From Bacteroidetes bacterium HGW-Bacteroidetes-8 (GTDB lineage Bacteria; Bacteroidota; Bacteroidia; Bacteroidales; UBA932): a DNA stretch of 47,197 nt. The stretch lies in NCBI GenBank assembly GCA_002840895.1, contig PHCZ01000018.1, positions 1 to 47,197 on the forward strand, written 5' to 3'. Numbering within the stretch: the first letter of the stretch is position 1; every line of letters starts with the position of its first letter. A program made the translations under genes and the position numbers. The notes under the pieces are model-generated. The model was not told where the DNA came from. It saw nothing but the letters and a program-made list of their open reading frames with translations, and did no database searches. Of the stretch, positions 33,540-40,990 are shown piece by piece.

Positions 33540-34760
33540 TTACTCTTCCCTGCGTGGTCCTTTGTCGCGTCCACCTGAGTTGCCGCCTCTTCCGCCTCTG
33601 GATTGTCCGCCGCCGCCGCCGCCTCTACGATCGTTGTTACGGTCGTTGTTTCTGCGAGGACGATCGTTGTTACGTCCGGATTGTGGGGCAGATGATGGTC
33701 CTGCGGTTACTCCCATATTTGGAGAGAGGTCTCTCTTTCCGAATATTTCGCCATTGCAGATCCATACTTTAACACCGATTACACCTACTTTGGTATGAGC
33801 CTCAGCGTGTGCGTAGTCGATATCTGCACGGAATGTGTGAAGTGGTGTACGTCCCTCTTTGTAAAGTTCTCTTCTTGCCATCTCGGCTCCACCTAAACGA
33901 CCGCTTACAAGAACCTTGATTCCCTCTGCTCCCATTCTCATTGTGGATGCCATTGCCATTTTAATGGCGCGACGATAAGATACGCGGCCTTCTACCTGAC
34001 GTGCAATATTATTGGCTACAATATTTGCGTCGATTTCCGGTCTCTTTACTTCGAAGATGTTTATCTGAACCTCTTTGTTAGAGATTTTTTTCAACTCCTC
34101 TTTCAGTTTATCTACCTCCTGGCCACCTTTTCCGATAATGATACCGGGACGGGCAGTGTGGATAGTTACTGTGATTAGTTTAAGAGTTCTCTCTATCACG
34201 ATTTTAGAAAGGCTTGCCTTTGCAAGACGAGCATTAAGATATTCGCGAATCTTTGAATCTTCCAATAGTTTCGCAGCATAGTCTTTTCCACCGTACCAGT
34301 TAGAGTCCCAGCCACGGATAATACCAAGTCGGTTTGATATAGGATTTGTCTTTTCGGTTTTTACTTTCTTACCCAACACGATGGTTACGTGGTTAGAACG
34401 CTTACGAATTCTAGCTGCGCGACCTTGTGGTGCTGTTCTGATACGCTTTAGAGAACGACCTTGTCCAACCATAATAGTTTGAACACAAACATTGCCGTTT
34501 TCCAACTCTTTACGATCTGATTCGTTTTTGGCTTCCCAGTTGGCTATTGCCGAACGGAGCAGTTTTTCCAAACGAATAGATGCCTCCTTTTTGGTATACT
34601 TAAGTATATCCAAAGCGCGGTTTACCTCAACTCCTCTGATGATATCTACAACGAGTCTCATCTTTCTAGGAGAGGTAGGAAGATCATTCAGCGATGCAAT
34701 TGCTGTCTGCTTCTTTATTTCTTTACGCCTTTCGGCTGATTCTCTTTTTCGAGCTCCCAT
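33540..34760 (-). CDS. Ribosomal proteins L22 and S3 encoded as one fused reading frame
   Basis: One uninterrupted frame of 406 codons. Residues 1-131 are L22 (rplV): [27 protein letters not shown] and [20 protein letters not shown]. From about 138 it is S3 (rpsC): [18 protein letters not shown], the KH-domain GXXG loop in [37 protein letters not shown] and [11 protein letters not shown]. The join reads [14 protein letters not shown], where S3 normally begins with Met-Gly-Gln-Lys before this block; the L22 stop and S3 ATG are gone. An in-frame GTG-TTG pair at residues 128-129 (34379-34374) could allow internal initiation. The S3 end carries an Asn/Arg/Gly-rich tail (about 360-406) with RGG repeats. 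Confidence 0.93.
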   Translation of the reverse strand: MGARKRESAERRKEIKKQTAIASLNDLPTSPRKMRLVVDIIRGVEVNRALDILKYTKKEASIRLEKLLRSAIANWEAKNESDRKELENGNVCVQTIMVGQGRSLKRIRTAPQGRAARIRKRSNHVTIVLGKKVKTEKTNPISNRLGIIRGWDSNWYGGKDYAAKLLEDSKIREYLNARLAKASLSKIVIERTLKLITVTIHTARPGIIIGKGGQEVDKLKEELKKISNKEVQINIFEVKRPEIDANIVANNIARQVEGRVSYRRAIKMAMASTMRMGAEGIKVLVSGRLGGAEMARRELYKEGRTPLHTFRADIDYAHAEAHTKVGVIGVKVWICNGEIFGKRDLSPNMGVTAGPSSAPQSGRNNDRPRRNNDRNNDRRGGGGGGQSRGGRGGNSGGRDKGPRREE

Positions 34761-34792
34761 TATTGTGAATTTCTTTTACTCATTAACATAAA

Positions 34793-35056
34793 TTAACGAT
34801 TACCCGAGTGACCTTTAAAGGTGCGGGTAGGTGCAAACTCTCCAAGCTTGTGTCCTACCATATTCTCGGTTACATACACCGGAATAAACTTGTTGCCATT
34901 GTGAACAGCAATAGTGTGGCCTACAAAGTCCGGCGATATCATACTGGCTCTTGACCAGGTCTTGATGACCTCCTTTTTACCAGCCTCATTCATAGCAAGT
35001 ACTCTATTCTCGAGACTTGCCTGTATGTATGGTCCTTTTTTCAGTGAACGACTCAT
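34793..35056 (-). CDS. rpsS: Ribosomal protein S19
   Basis: S19 sits in the head of the 30S subunit next to S13. The 87-aa sequence has [35 protein letters not shown] and [19 protein letters not shown], complete for the family. It lies between rplB and the rplV::rpsC frame in the usual S10 order. Confidence 0.97.
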   Translation of the reverse strand: MSRSLKKGPYIQASLENRVLAMNEAGKKEVIKTWSRASMISPDFVGHTIAVHNGNKFIPVYVTENMVGHKLGEFAPTRTFKGHSGNR

Positions 35057-35079
35057 AATTCTCTTTTCAGTTTAATCCG

Positions 35080-35904
35080 TTATTTTTTCCTTCTTTCAAT
35101 TATGAACTTCTTGGTTGTCTTTTTAGGATTACGTGTTTTGTAACCTTTGGCAAGCAAGCCTTTTCTAGAACGAGGGTGACCTCCGGAAGCACGTCCTTCT
35201 CCACCACCCATCGGGTGATCTACAGGGTTCATCGCTACACCGCGAACACGAGGTCTGCGGCCAAACCAACGATTTCTTCCTGCTTTTCCGAACGATTCAA
35301 GATTGTGATCTGAATTGGATACAGTTCCAACAGTTGCACGGCAGGTAACAAGTACCATCCTAATCTCACTTGAAGGGAGTTTAAGGATAGCGTGTTTTCC
35401 TTCTCTTGCAGTTAATTGAGCATAAGTTCCGGCACTGCGGGCCATTGCGGCTCCCTGTCCCGGGCGTAACTCAATGTTGTGAACTAGTGTACCCAACGGG
35501 ATCTCTGAAAGAGGTAGAGTGTTCCCAATTTCTGGGGCTACTCCGGGTCCGGATGCTATTACCTGACCCACTTTAATTCCGTTAGGAGCTATTATATAGC
35601 GTTTCTCTCCATCTGCATATAAAACCAGGGCAATTCGTGCACTCCTGTTAGGGTCGTACTCGATGGTCTTTACTGTAGCTGTATAATTGTCCTTATCTCT
35701 AAGGAAGTCAATCATACGGTACATTCTTTTGTGACCGCCTCCGATATAACGCATTGTCATCTTTCCCCTGTCATTTCTTCCACCGGATTTGCTGATAGGC
35801 GCTAAAAGCGACTTCTCCGGTTTATCGCAGGTGATCTCAGTAAATGCGCTTATTGCTTTATGTCTTGTACCGGGTGTTACCGGCTTGAATTTACGTATTG
35901 CCAT
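35080..35904 (-). CDS. rplB: Ribosomal protein L2
   Basis: L2 is needed for subunit joining and peptidyl transfer. The ATG at 35904 gives [16 protein letters not shown]; the longer open frame to 35943 overlaps rplW. Blocks [60 protein letters not shown] and the C-terminal [19 protein letters not shown] (with the conserved His) are complete. 274 aa, 4 bases after rplW. Confidence 0.97.
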   Translation of the reverse strand: MAIRKFKPVTPGTRHKAISAFTEITCDKPEKSLLAPISKSGGRNDRGKMTMRYIGGGHKRMYRMIDFLRDKDNYTATVKTIEYDPNRSARIALVLYADGEKRYIIAPNGIKVGQVIASGPGVAPEIGNTLPLSEIPLGTLVHNIELRPGQGAAMARSAGTYAQLTAREGKHAILKLPSSEIRMVLVTCRATVGTVSNSDHNLESFGKAGRNRWFGRRPRVRGVAMNPVDHPMGGGEGRASGGHPRSRKGLLAKGYKTRNPKKTTKKFIIERRKK

Positions 35905-35908
35905 GGAC

Positions 35909-36199
35909 TTAAATATTACTGTAGAAATCAATCTTATCTTCACTGGCCAATGTTACAATCGCTTTCTTGAAGTGATTGGTACGACCTGACAATAATCCCG
36001 CTTTAGTGAAGCGGCTTTTACGTTTCCCGTGGTAGTTAATTGTATTTACATCCAATACTTTAACTCCGTAAATCTCCTCAACCGCAGCCTTGATCTCAAT
36101 CTTATTGGCATTGCGGTCAACTACAAAACCGTAACGATTCAACTTCTCGCCCTGAATCGTCATCTTTTCTGTTACTATAGGCTTAATTAAAATTTCCAT
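35909..36199 (-). CDS. rplW: Ribosomal protein L23
   Basis: L23 lines the peptide exit and docks SRP and trigger factor. The 96-aa sequence has [32 protein letters not shown] and [20 protein letters not shown] and ends DFYSNI, typical of Bacteroidetes L23. Nothing is missing. Confidence 0.96.
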   Translation of the reverse strand: MEILIKPIVTEKMTIQGEKLNRYGFVVDRNANKIEIKAAVEEIYGVKVLDVNTINYHGKRKSRFTKAGLLSGRTNHFKKAIVTLASEDKIDFYSNI

Positions 36200-36210
36200 T
36201 GTTCCACGGT

Positions 36211-36843
36211 TTAATTATTTCCATACTGCCCCTGCAGGATATCCTGAACACCATCCATAAGGATAAGAGATGTAGCGTTAACCACATCGTAGGTGTTAAG
36301 TTCGTTAACGTTAATTACCTTAACGTTTTGCAGGTTACGTGAAGAGATGTAAATATTACTCACATTTTCCGGAAGCACAAACAGAACTCTTCTGTCGTTA
36401 ATCTTAAGTCCTTTAAGAATCTTCATAAAGTCCTTAGTTCTTGGAGCCTCCATTGAGAAGTTTTCAATGATTGTCAACGACTCCTCTTGCACCTTATAAG
36501 AGAGTGCAGAGAAACGTGCCAGTTGTTTTAACTTCTTGTTAAGCTTAAATCTATAATCCCTTGGTCTCGGTCCGAAAACACGTCCACCACCAACATAGAT
36601 GTTTGCTTTAATACTACCGTGACGAGCACCGCCTGAGCCTTTCTGACGAACGACCTTTTTAGTACTGTATGCCACTTCCCACTTCTCCTTTGTCTTGTGA
36701 GTTCCCTGACGCTGGTTGGCCAGATACTGCTTCACATCAAGGTAAATAGCGTGATCGTTTGGCTCTATACCAAAGATACCGGGATCCAAAGTCACCAATT
36801 TTCCTGACTCTGTTCCATCAATTTTGTAAACTGATAATTCCAT
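36211..36843 (-). CDS. rplD: Ribosomal protein L4
   Basis: L4 reaches the exit tunnel with a long loop. Seen are EPNDHAIYLDVKQYLANQRQ, the loop QKGSGGARHGSIKANIYVGG, GGRVFGPRPRDYRFKLNKK and VNELNTYDVVNATSLILM. 210 aa is normal. In some bacteria L4 represses its own operon through the 5' leader; the rplC leader hairpin described below could be tested for this. Confidence 0.96.
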   Translation of the reverse strand: MELSVYKIDGTESGKLVTLDPGIFGIEPNDHAIYLDVKQYLANQRQGTHKTKEKWEVAYSTKKVVRQKGSGGARHGSIKANIYVGGGRVFGPRPRDYRFKLNKKLKQLARFSALSYKVQEESLTIIENFSMEAPRTKDFMKILKGLKINDRRVLFVLPENVSNIYISSRNLQNVKVINVNELNTYDVVNATSLILMDGVQDILQGQYGNN

Positions 36844-36849
36844 ATACGC

Positions 36850-37464
36850 TTATTCCTCCACGATTACATATGAACCCTTAGCACCGGGAACAGATCCCTT
36901 AACTATCAGAAGATTATTCTCTGGAATAATCTTTAGAACTCTTAGGTTCTGTATTTTCACCTGATCGCCACCCATACGGCCGGCCAATCTTTTTCCTTTA
37001 AATACTCTTGAAGGCCAAGATGATGCGCCCATTGAACCGGGAGCACGAAGTCTGTTGTGCTGACCGTGGGTCTGACCACCAACTCCGCTGAATCCGTGGC
37101 GTTTCACAACCCCCTGGAATCCTTTTCCTTTAGATATTCCTACAACATCTACCCATTCCAATGTATCGTGTCCAAATACATCTGCAACGGTAACAGTGTC
37201 ACCTAGCTGAAACTCCTTTAAAAAGTCGTTTTTAAACTCTACGACTTTGCGCTTAGGTGTGGTGTTTGCCTTTTTAAAGTGACCCGACAGGCCACCGCTG
37301 GTGTGTTTTTCCTTTTTTTCGTCATAGGCAAGCTGTACAGCGGCATAACCATCTTTCTCTTCTGTACGTACTTGCGTAACAACACACGGACCAGCCTCAA
37401 TAACGGTGCATGGAATATTTTTTCCATCGGCACCAAAAACAGAAGTCATTATTAATCCAGGCAT
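36850..37464 (-). CDS. rplC: Ribosomal protein L3, N-terminal GKKIG block missing
   Basis: L3 is essential early in 50S assembly. The body is complete: [53 protein letters not shown], the loop [18 protein letters not shown] with the methylatable Gln region, and [13 protein letters not shown]. The N-terminus reads [16 protein letters not shown], whereas L3 proteins normally have GLxGKK(I/V)GMT; five residues (15 bases) are absent. No other start codon restores them. It is the first gene of the operon here; rpsJ is not upstream. Confidence 0.95.
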   Translation of the reverse strand: MPGLIMTSVFGADGKNIPCTVIEAGPCVVTQVRTEEKDGYAAVQLAYDEKKEKHTSGGLSGHFKKANTTPKRKVVEFKNDFLKEFQLGDTVTVADVFGHDTLEWVDVVGISKGKGFQGVVKRHGFSGVGGQTHGQHNRLRAPGSMGASSWPSRVFKGKRLAGRMGGDQVKIQNLRVLKIIPENNLLIVKGSVPGAKGSYVIVEE

Positions 37465-37502
37465 TGGTTTTTAATTTGGTGTTTTTTAAATAATTAATAC
37501 TA

Positions 37503-37521
37503 CCCGCACAAAAAATGCGGG
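37503..37521 (-). promoter_or_regulatory. Leader hairpin at the 5' end of the rplC operon mRNA
   Basis: CCCGCA (37503-37508) and TGCGGG (37516-37521) pair around a 7-base U-rich loop in the RNA. With transcription start predicted close to 37518, the hairpin is at the extreme 5' end of the message. It could protect the mRNA or serve autoregulation. Confidence 0.5.
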
Positions 37522-37524
37522 CTG

Positions 37525-37554
37525 CAAAGATACAATAAAAAGTTATAATTGCAA
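37525..37554 (-). promoter_or_regulatory. Promoter of the shortened S10 operon
   Basis: On the minus strand TTG (37554-37552), 19 bases, TATCTTTG (37532-37525). It lies about 60 bases before the rplC ATG, showing that the operon starts at rplC in this genome. Confidence 0.75.
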
Positions 37555-37634
37555 TAGCTCAGGCGAATATATTAACAAGATATGAACACTCTTCCTGCAC
37601 TTTTTTGATTGCGGCTATTTCACATCCAAGCGAG

Positions 37635-37772
37635 GCATCTGCCTGCAAGATTAACTTCTTTGTTCTGCTTTCTGTGAGCTTTCAAATAAAAAAGCAATGC
37701 ATCTGCCTGCAAGATTAACTTCTTTGTTATGCTTCCTGGCAGGGAGTTTAGGTTAACAGGGAGTTTAGGTTA
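37635..37772. repeat. Two direct-repeat pairs at the marC 3' end
   Basis: A 38-bp unit beginning GCATCTGCCTGCAAGATTAA is present at 37635-37672 and 37699-37736 with two or three mismatches. Directly beside it CAGGGAGTTTAGGTTA occurs at 37740-37755 and 37757-37772; the second pair covers the last codons and stop of marC, so the duplication has shaped its C-terminus. Confidence 0.8.
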
Positions 37773-38320
37773 GAGGTGATGAGTTTGACGGCAATTGCCA
37801 GCAGAATGATTCCGAAGAATTTTCTCATTACGTATATACCCCCCTTCCCAATTTTTCTGGAAATATAATCTATCTTGTTCAACACAAAAAAGACAACAAC
37901 AATATTCAAAAAGAGCGCAATAATAATATTAATGAGCTCATATTCTGCCCTCAGCGAAAGCAGGGTTGTAAATGAGGCAGCTCCGGCAATCAGCGGAAAA
38001 ACAATAGGTACAATGGTTGCAGATTCTGTTGGTCCATCATCTTTAAATATCTGAATACCAAAAATCATCTCAATAGCCAGCACCAGCAGCACCAACGCGC
38101 CTGCCACGGCAAAAGAAGATACATCAACCCCAAAGAGCCCAAGCATTGCCTGCCCCACAAAAAGGAACCCGAGTAACACCAAAAAAGATATAAGAGAAGC
38201 ATTTACAGCGCTATAGCTCTTATTTTTCTCCTTCAACCCAATAATAATCGGCACCGAACCCAGTATGTCGATTACTGCAAACATTACTATAAAGGCGCTG
38301 AAAATCTCTTTTAGGGACAT
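37748..38320 (-). CDS. MarC-family integral membrane protein
   Basis: The 190-aa protein has six hydrophobic helices, beginning MSLKEIFSAFIVMFAVIDIL and continuing with GSVPIIIGL, MIFGIQIF and VPIVFPLIAGAASFTTLL, the typical MarC (UPF0056) blocks. The function is unknown despite the name (multiple antibiotic resistance). Element E3 begins 3 bases before its ATG, so its promoter must lie inside or beyond that element. Confidence 0.9.
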   Translation of the reverse strand: MSLKEIFSAFIVMFAVIDILGSVPIIIGLKEKNKSYSAVNASLISFLVLLGFLFVGQAMLGLFGVDVSSFAVAGALVLLVLAIEMIFGIQIFKDDGPTESATIVPIVFPLIAGAASFTTLLSLRAEYELINIIIALFLNIVVVFFVLNKIDYISRKIGKGGIYVMRKFFGIILLAIAVKLITSNLNSLLT

Positions 38321-38322
38321 AA

Positions 38323-38442
38323 CTGTTAGTATTTTGTGTAACTAATTTATTAATTGATGCTTAAAAATTTGAAATTCTAATTTATAGATTTTTCAATTTT
38401 TCAACTTATTGTTTACCAGCTGTTTTCTCAAAATACTGGCAG
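38323..38442. repeat. 120-bp palindromic element, copy E3, upstream of the RAYT gene
   Basis: Arms CTGTTAGTATTTTGTG (38323-38338) and CTCAAAATACTGGCAG (38427-38442) are inverted repeats with 3 mismatches in 16. An inner stem, TTAAAAATTTGAAA against TTTCAATTTTTCAA, is centred on the same axis. The element forms the 5' untranslated region of marC. Confidence 0.75.
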
Positions 38443-38527
38443 ATGCAAAGTTAAACTTTTTCGATTGAAATGTCTGATTTTAATTAAAAATTACCTAATC
38501 CCAACCTATTTCTAATTGAACAGTATA

Positions 38528-38606
38528 TATTTTTGCAATGACCAGGATTATATGCAACATATGTCGGACACCCAAAAGAGGGGTATCCGAAAAATTTGAT
38601 TGCATA
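38528..38606 (+). promoter_or_regulatory. Promoter box and structured leader of the RAYT gene
   Basis: TATTTTTG at 38528-38535 is a -7 box. The following leader contains the stem CGGACACCC (38565-38573) / GGGTATCCG (38581-38589) with a 7-base loop, enclosed by TATGCAA (38551-38557) / TTGCATA (38600-38606). The inner stem is followed by A then TTT, so it could attenuate expression or bind the transposase. Confidence 0.5.
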
Positions 38607-38643
38607 ATATATCAAATTTATAATAAAGAGTAATTAACTTTTA

Positions 38644-39456
38644 ATGACAGATCTTATGGAAAAGAGGGGAAAGAGTAAATCAAAAAAAGACTCACAGAGC
38701 AAAAAGCGTATTCAATCTGGTTGTTTTCACGTTTACTTAAGGGGTAACGGAAAGAAAACGGTTTTTTATGACGAGGCAGAGAGAGCTGAATTCTTAAAGA
38801 GGTGCTATTCAACTTCACTCAAATATGGAAGCAGAATCCTGGCTTTCGTAATAATGGACAACCACGTACACTTACTACTTATTACAGAACACCTTACAAA
38901 ATTTATGAATTCGCTACTCGTGGGATTTGTTCATTGGTACAATAAGAAAAATGGAATATCGGATAAACTTTTTAAAACGCCTTTTGGAAGCGCGAATAAA
39001 TATTCAGATAAAGATATTGCTGAAAGCATAATGTATATTTTGAGCAATCCTATAAGGGCCAACATCTGCAAAGATCCTAGAGAGTACAAATGGAGTTCTT
39101 TTCACAGTTATTTTAACAAAAGCAATGCGCTTCAAAAAAACATTGAGATTGATACAGCATTTATTGAGTCCATTTTTGAATCAAAAGAGGATTTTGAACG
39201 ATCATTAAATGGCTATAATGCAGATATAGATAAAATTAGAAAAAAAGGGAAGGATTTTTGGCCAAAAGAATCTTATATAAATATAATGGAGTATTTGAAT
39301 CTTATATTATGTGGAAAAAATATATTTGAACTGACAAAGACCGAGCGTAACTCTTTGATTATCAAAATTAGAAAAGAAACAGGCGCATCCTGCTGGCATA
39401 TAGCTTCACTTATGCACGAGAGTTACGAGGAGGTTAAAAGAATTTTGATCTGTTAG
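38644..39456 (+). CDS. RAYT (REP-associated tyrosine transposase, Y1/IS200-like)
   Basis: Single-strand DNA transposase-like protein of 270 aa. It has the HUH motif in VIMDNHVHLLL (about 79-89), the early GCFHVYLRGNGKKTVFYDE, and the likely catalytic Tyr in ANKYSDKDIAESIMYILSNP. The C-terminal segment GASCWHIASLMHESYEEV resembles a DNA-binding helix-turn-helix. RAYTs act on palindromic REP elements and do not mobilise themselves as IS200 does. Two 120-bp palindromes bracket the gene, and the stop codon lies within element E4. Confidence 0.9.
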   Translation: MTDLMEKRGKSKSKKDSQSKKRIQSGCFHVYLRGNGKKTVFYDEAERAEFLKRCYSTSLKYGSRILAFVIMDNHVHLLLITEHLTKFMNSLLVGFVHWYNKKNGISDKLFKTPFGSANKYSDKDIAESIMYILSNPIRANICKDPREYKWSSFHSYFNKSNALQKNIEIDTAFIESIFESKEDFERSLNGYNADIDKIRKKGKDFWPKESYINIMEYLNLILCGKNIFELTKTERNSLIIKIRKETGASCWHIASLMHESYEEVKRILIC

Positions 39457-39569
39457 TGTTTTGTGGAACTCGCTATTATTGTACGAGTTAGAAAACCAAG
39501 ATTCTGATATTTGAATATATGCTATTTTTATCCCATTGAAGGCCAAGCGTTTTCACAAAACACTAACAG
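39450..39569. repeat. 120-bp palindromic element, copy E4, downstream of the RAYT gene
   Basis: Arms CTGTTAGTGTTTTGTG (39450-39465) and CACAAAACACTAACAG (39554-39569) are perfect 16-bp inverted repeats. The left arm contains the RAYT stop codon TAG (39454-39456). The 88-base interior aligns without gaps to those of E1-E3. Confidence 0.8.
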
Positions 39570-39578
39570 TTGAAAAAG

Positions 39579-39655
39579 TACTCGGGACGGGAATCGAACC
39601 CGTACGGGCATTTCTGCCCACAGGATTTTAAGTCCTGCGTGTCTACCTATTCCAC
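39579..39655 (-). tRNA. tRNA-Leu (UAA) lacking its 5' acceptor strand
   Basis: On the minus strand the D arm (GTGGAATAGGTAGACAC), anticodon arm CAGGA-CTTAAAA-TCCTG with anticodon TAA, long variable arm GGGCAGAAATGCCC, T arm ACGGG-TTCGATT-CCCGT and 3' acceptor strand CCCGAGT plus A are present. The matching 5' strand ACTCGGG is absent: the bases before the D arm are TCTTCAAAG and run straight into tRNA-Gly after 8 bases. A normal acceptor would collide with that gene. Broken gene or deletion artefact. Confidence 0.8.
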
Positions 39656-39663
39656 CTTTGAAG

Positions 39664-39736
39664 AGCGGAAAACGAGACTCGAACTCGCGACCCTAACCTT
39701 GGCAAGGTTATGCTCTACCAACTGAGCTATTTCCGC
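39664..39736 (-). tRNA. tRNA-Gly (GCC)
   Basis: Complete 73-base cloverleaf: GCGGAAA / TTTCCGC acceptor, GCTC/GAGC D stem, TAACC-TTGCCAA-GGTTA anticodon arm (anticodon GCC), GCGAG/CTCGT T stem, discriminator T. CCA is not encoded. It is the first tRNA after the promoter at 39748-39778. Confidence 0.95.
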
Positions 39737-39747
39737 ATTTGGGACTG

Positions 39748-39778
39748 CAAAAGTAATAAAAATTTCACAAGCTCCAAA
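39748..39778 (-). promoter_or_regulatory. Promoter of the tRNA-Gly/tRNA-Leu transcript
   Basis: On the minus strand TTTG (39778-39775), 19 bases, TACTTTTG (39755-39748), a perfect consensus 11 bases before tRNA-Gly. It has the same form as the tRNA-Met promoter at 60-90. Confidence 0.8.
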
Positions 39779-39795
39779 ATTTACATCAAAAACCT

Positions 39796-40821
39796 TTAAA
39801 TAACGGTTTCAAACTCTTTGAGGAAACGGATGTCGTTTTCGAAGTAGTGGCGAAGGTCTTTCACCTGCCACTTTAGCATCGCGATGCGTTCGATGCCCAT
39901 CCCGAAAGCGAAGCCGGTGTAGACATTGCTGTCAATACCGTTAGCTTCCAAAACATTGGGGTCTACCATTCCGCAACCCATAATCTCCAGCCAGCCGGTT
40001 CCTTTGCAGATGTTGCACCCTTTGCCTTTGCAGATGTTACAACTTACGTCCACCTCGGCGCTCGGCTCGGTGAAAGGGAAGTAGGATGGGCGAAGGCGAA
40101 TCTGGGCATCTTCGCCGAACATTTCACGGACGAAAAGCAGAACAGCCTGTTTAAGATCTGCAAATGAGACCTTTTTGTCTATATATAGCCCCTCAACCTG
40201 GTGAAAGATGCAGTGGGCGCGTGCAGATATCGCTTCGTTACGGAAAACTCTTCCCGGGCATACTATTCTGATGGGGAGCTTCATCTCCTCCATTGCTCTC
40301 ACCTGAACCGAGCTGGTGTGTGTGCGCAAAAGGACAGGGTTGTCGCCGCCGGAGATAAAAAAGGTATCCTGCATATCTCTGGCCGGATGCTCGGGCGGGA
40401 AGTTGAGTGCCCCAAATACGTGCCAGTCATCCTCAATCTCCGGCCCCTCTGCAAGAACGTATCCGAACTTATTGAAAATTGAGAGAATCTCGTCTCTGGT
40501 AATTGATATGGGGTGTCTGCCACCAAGCTCCACAAGGTCTCCCGGTTTTGTAAGGTCATATTTTGAGTCTACCGGCTGTTGGTTCTCCTCCAAAAATGAT
40601 TTGAGCTCTTCAATCTTTTGAGTTGCCGCCACTTTCAGTTTGTTCAAAACCTGACCCAACTCACGCTTCTGCTCCGGAAGAACATCACGAAATTCGTCAA
40701 AAAGCTGAGTAACAGAGCCTTTTTTCCCCAACAATTTTACTCTAATCTCCTCTATCTCCTGTTCCTTTTGAGCCTTAAGCTCCTCAATTTCGGCAAGCAG
40801 CCTCTCTATTTTCTCTTTCAT
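39796..40821 (-). CDS. pheS: Phenylalanyl-tRNA synthetase alpha subunit
   Basis: PheS is the catalytic subunit of the alpha2beta2 enzyme. An N-terminal coiled coil (about 1-85) precedes ELGGRHPISITRDEI, the motif 2 region GRVFRNEAISARAHCIFHQV, FPFTEPSAEVDV, a Cys-rich insert CNICKGKGCNICKGTG, and motif 3 GFAFGMGIERIAMLKW. 341 aa is normal. pheT is not adjacent, as is usual in Bacteroidetes. A -7 box is upstream. Confidence 0.97.
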   Translation of the reverse strand: MKEKIERLLAEIEELKAQKEQEIEEIRVKLLGKKGSVTQLFDEFRDVLPEQKRELGQVLNKLKVAATQKIEELKSFLEENQQPVDSKYDLTKPGDLVELGGRHPISITRDEILSIFNKFGYVLAEGPEIEDDWHVFGALNFPPEHPARDMQDTFFISGGDNPVLLRTHTSSVQVRAMEEMKLPIRIVCPGRVFRNEAISARAHCIFHQVEGLYIDKKVSFADLKQAVLLFVREMFGEDAQIRLRPSYFPFTEPSAEVDVSCNICKGKGCNICKGTGWLEIMGCGMVDPNVLEANGIDSNVYTGFAFGMGIERIAMLKWQVKDLRHYFENDIRFLKEFETVI

Positions 40822-40874
40822 CTCTTATTATTTACTATATGGGCAGATCTAAATTCCCGGTAACTCCTAGCCCG

Positions 40875-40882
40875 CAAAGGTA
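40875..40882 (-). promoter_or_regulatory. -7 box of pheS
   Basis: TACCTTTG on the minus strand, 54 bases before the pheS ATG. No -33 TTTG at the usual spacing. Confidence 0.45.
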
Positions 40883-40923
40883 ATATTTTCTATTAAATTA
40901 AGCCCGCGAAAAATTTCATAGTG

Positions 40924-40990
40924 GTCAGGAGCGAGCCTGAGAGCGGATGAGAGTGGACTTGCCCGTTGCGAGTAAGATTTTTTATAAGCC
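40924..40990 (+). repeat. Dispersed repeat A, second copy, overlapping the S41 gene end
   Basis: See 8065-8129. Here TTATAAGCCC at the right edge contains the last codons and stop of the S41 protease gene, so the repeat lies directly against that gene's end. Confidence 0.6.
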
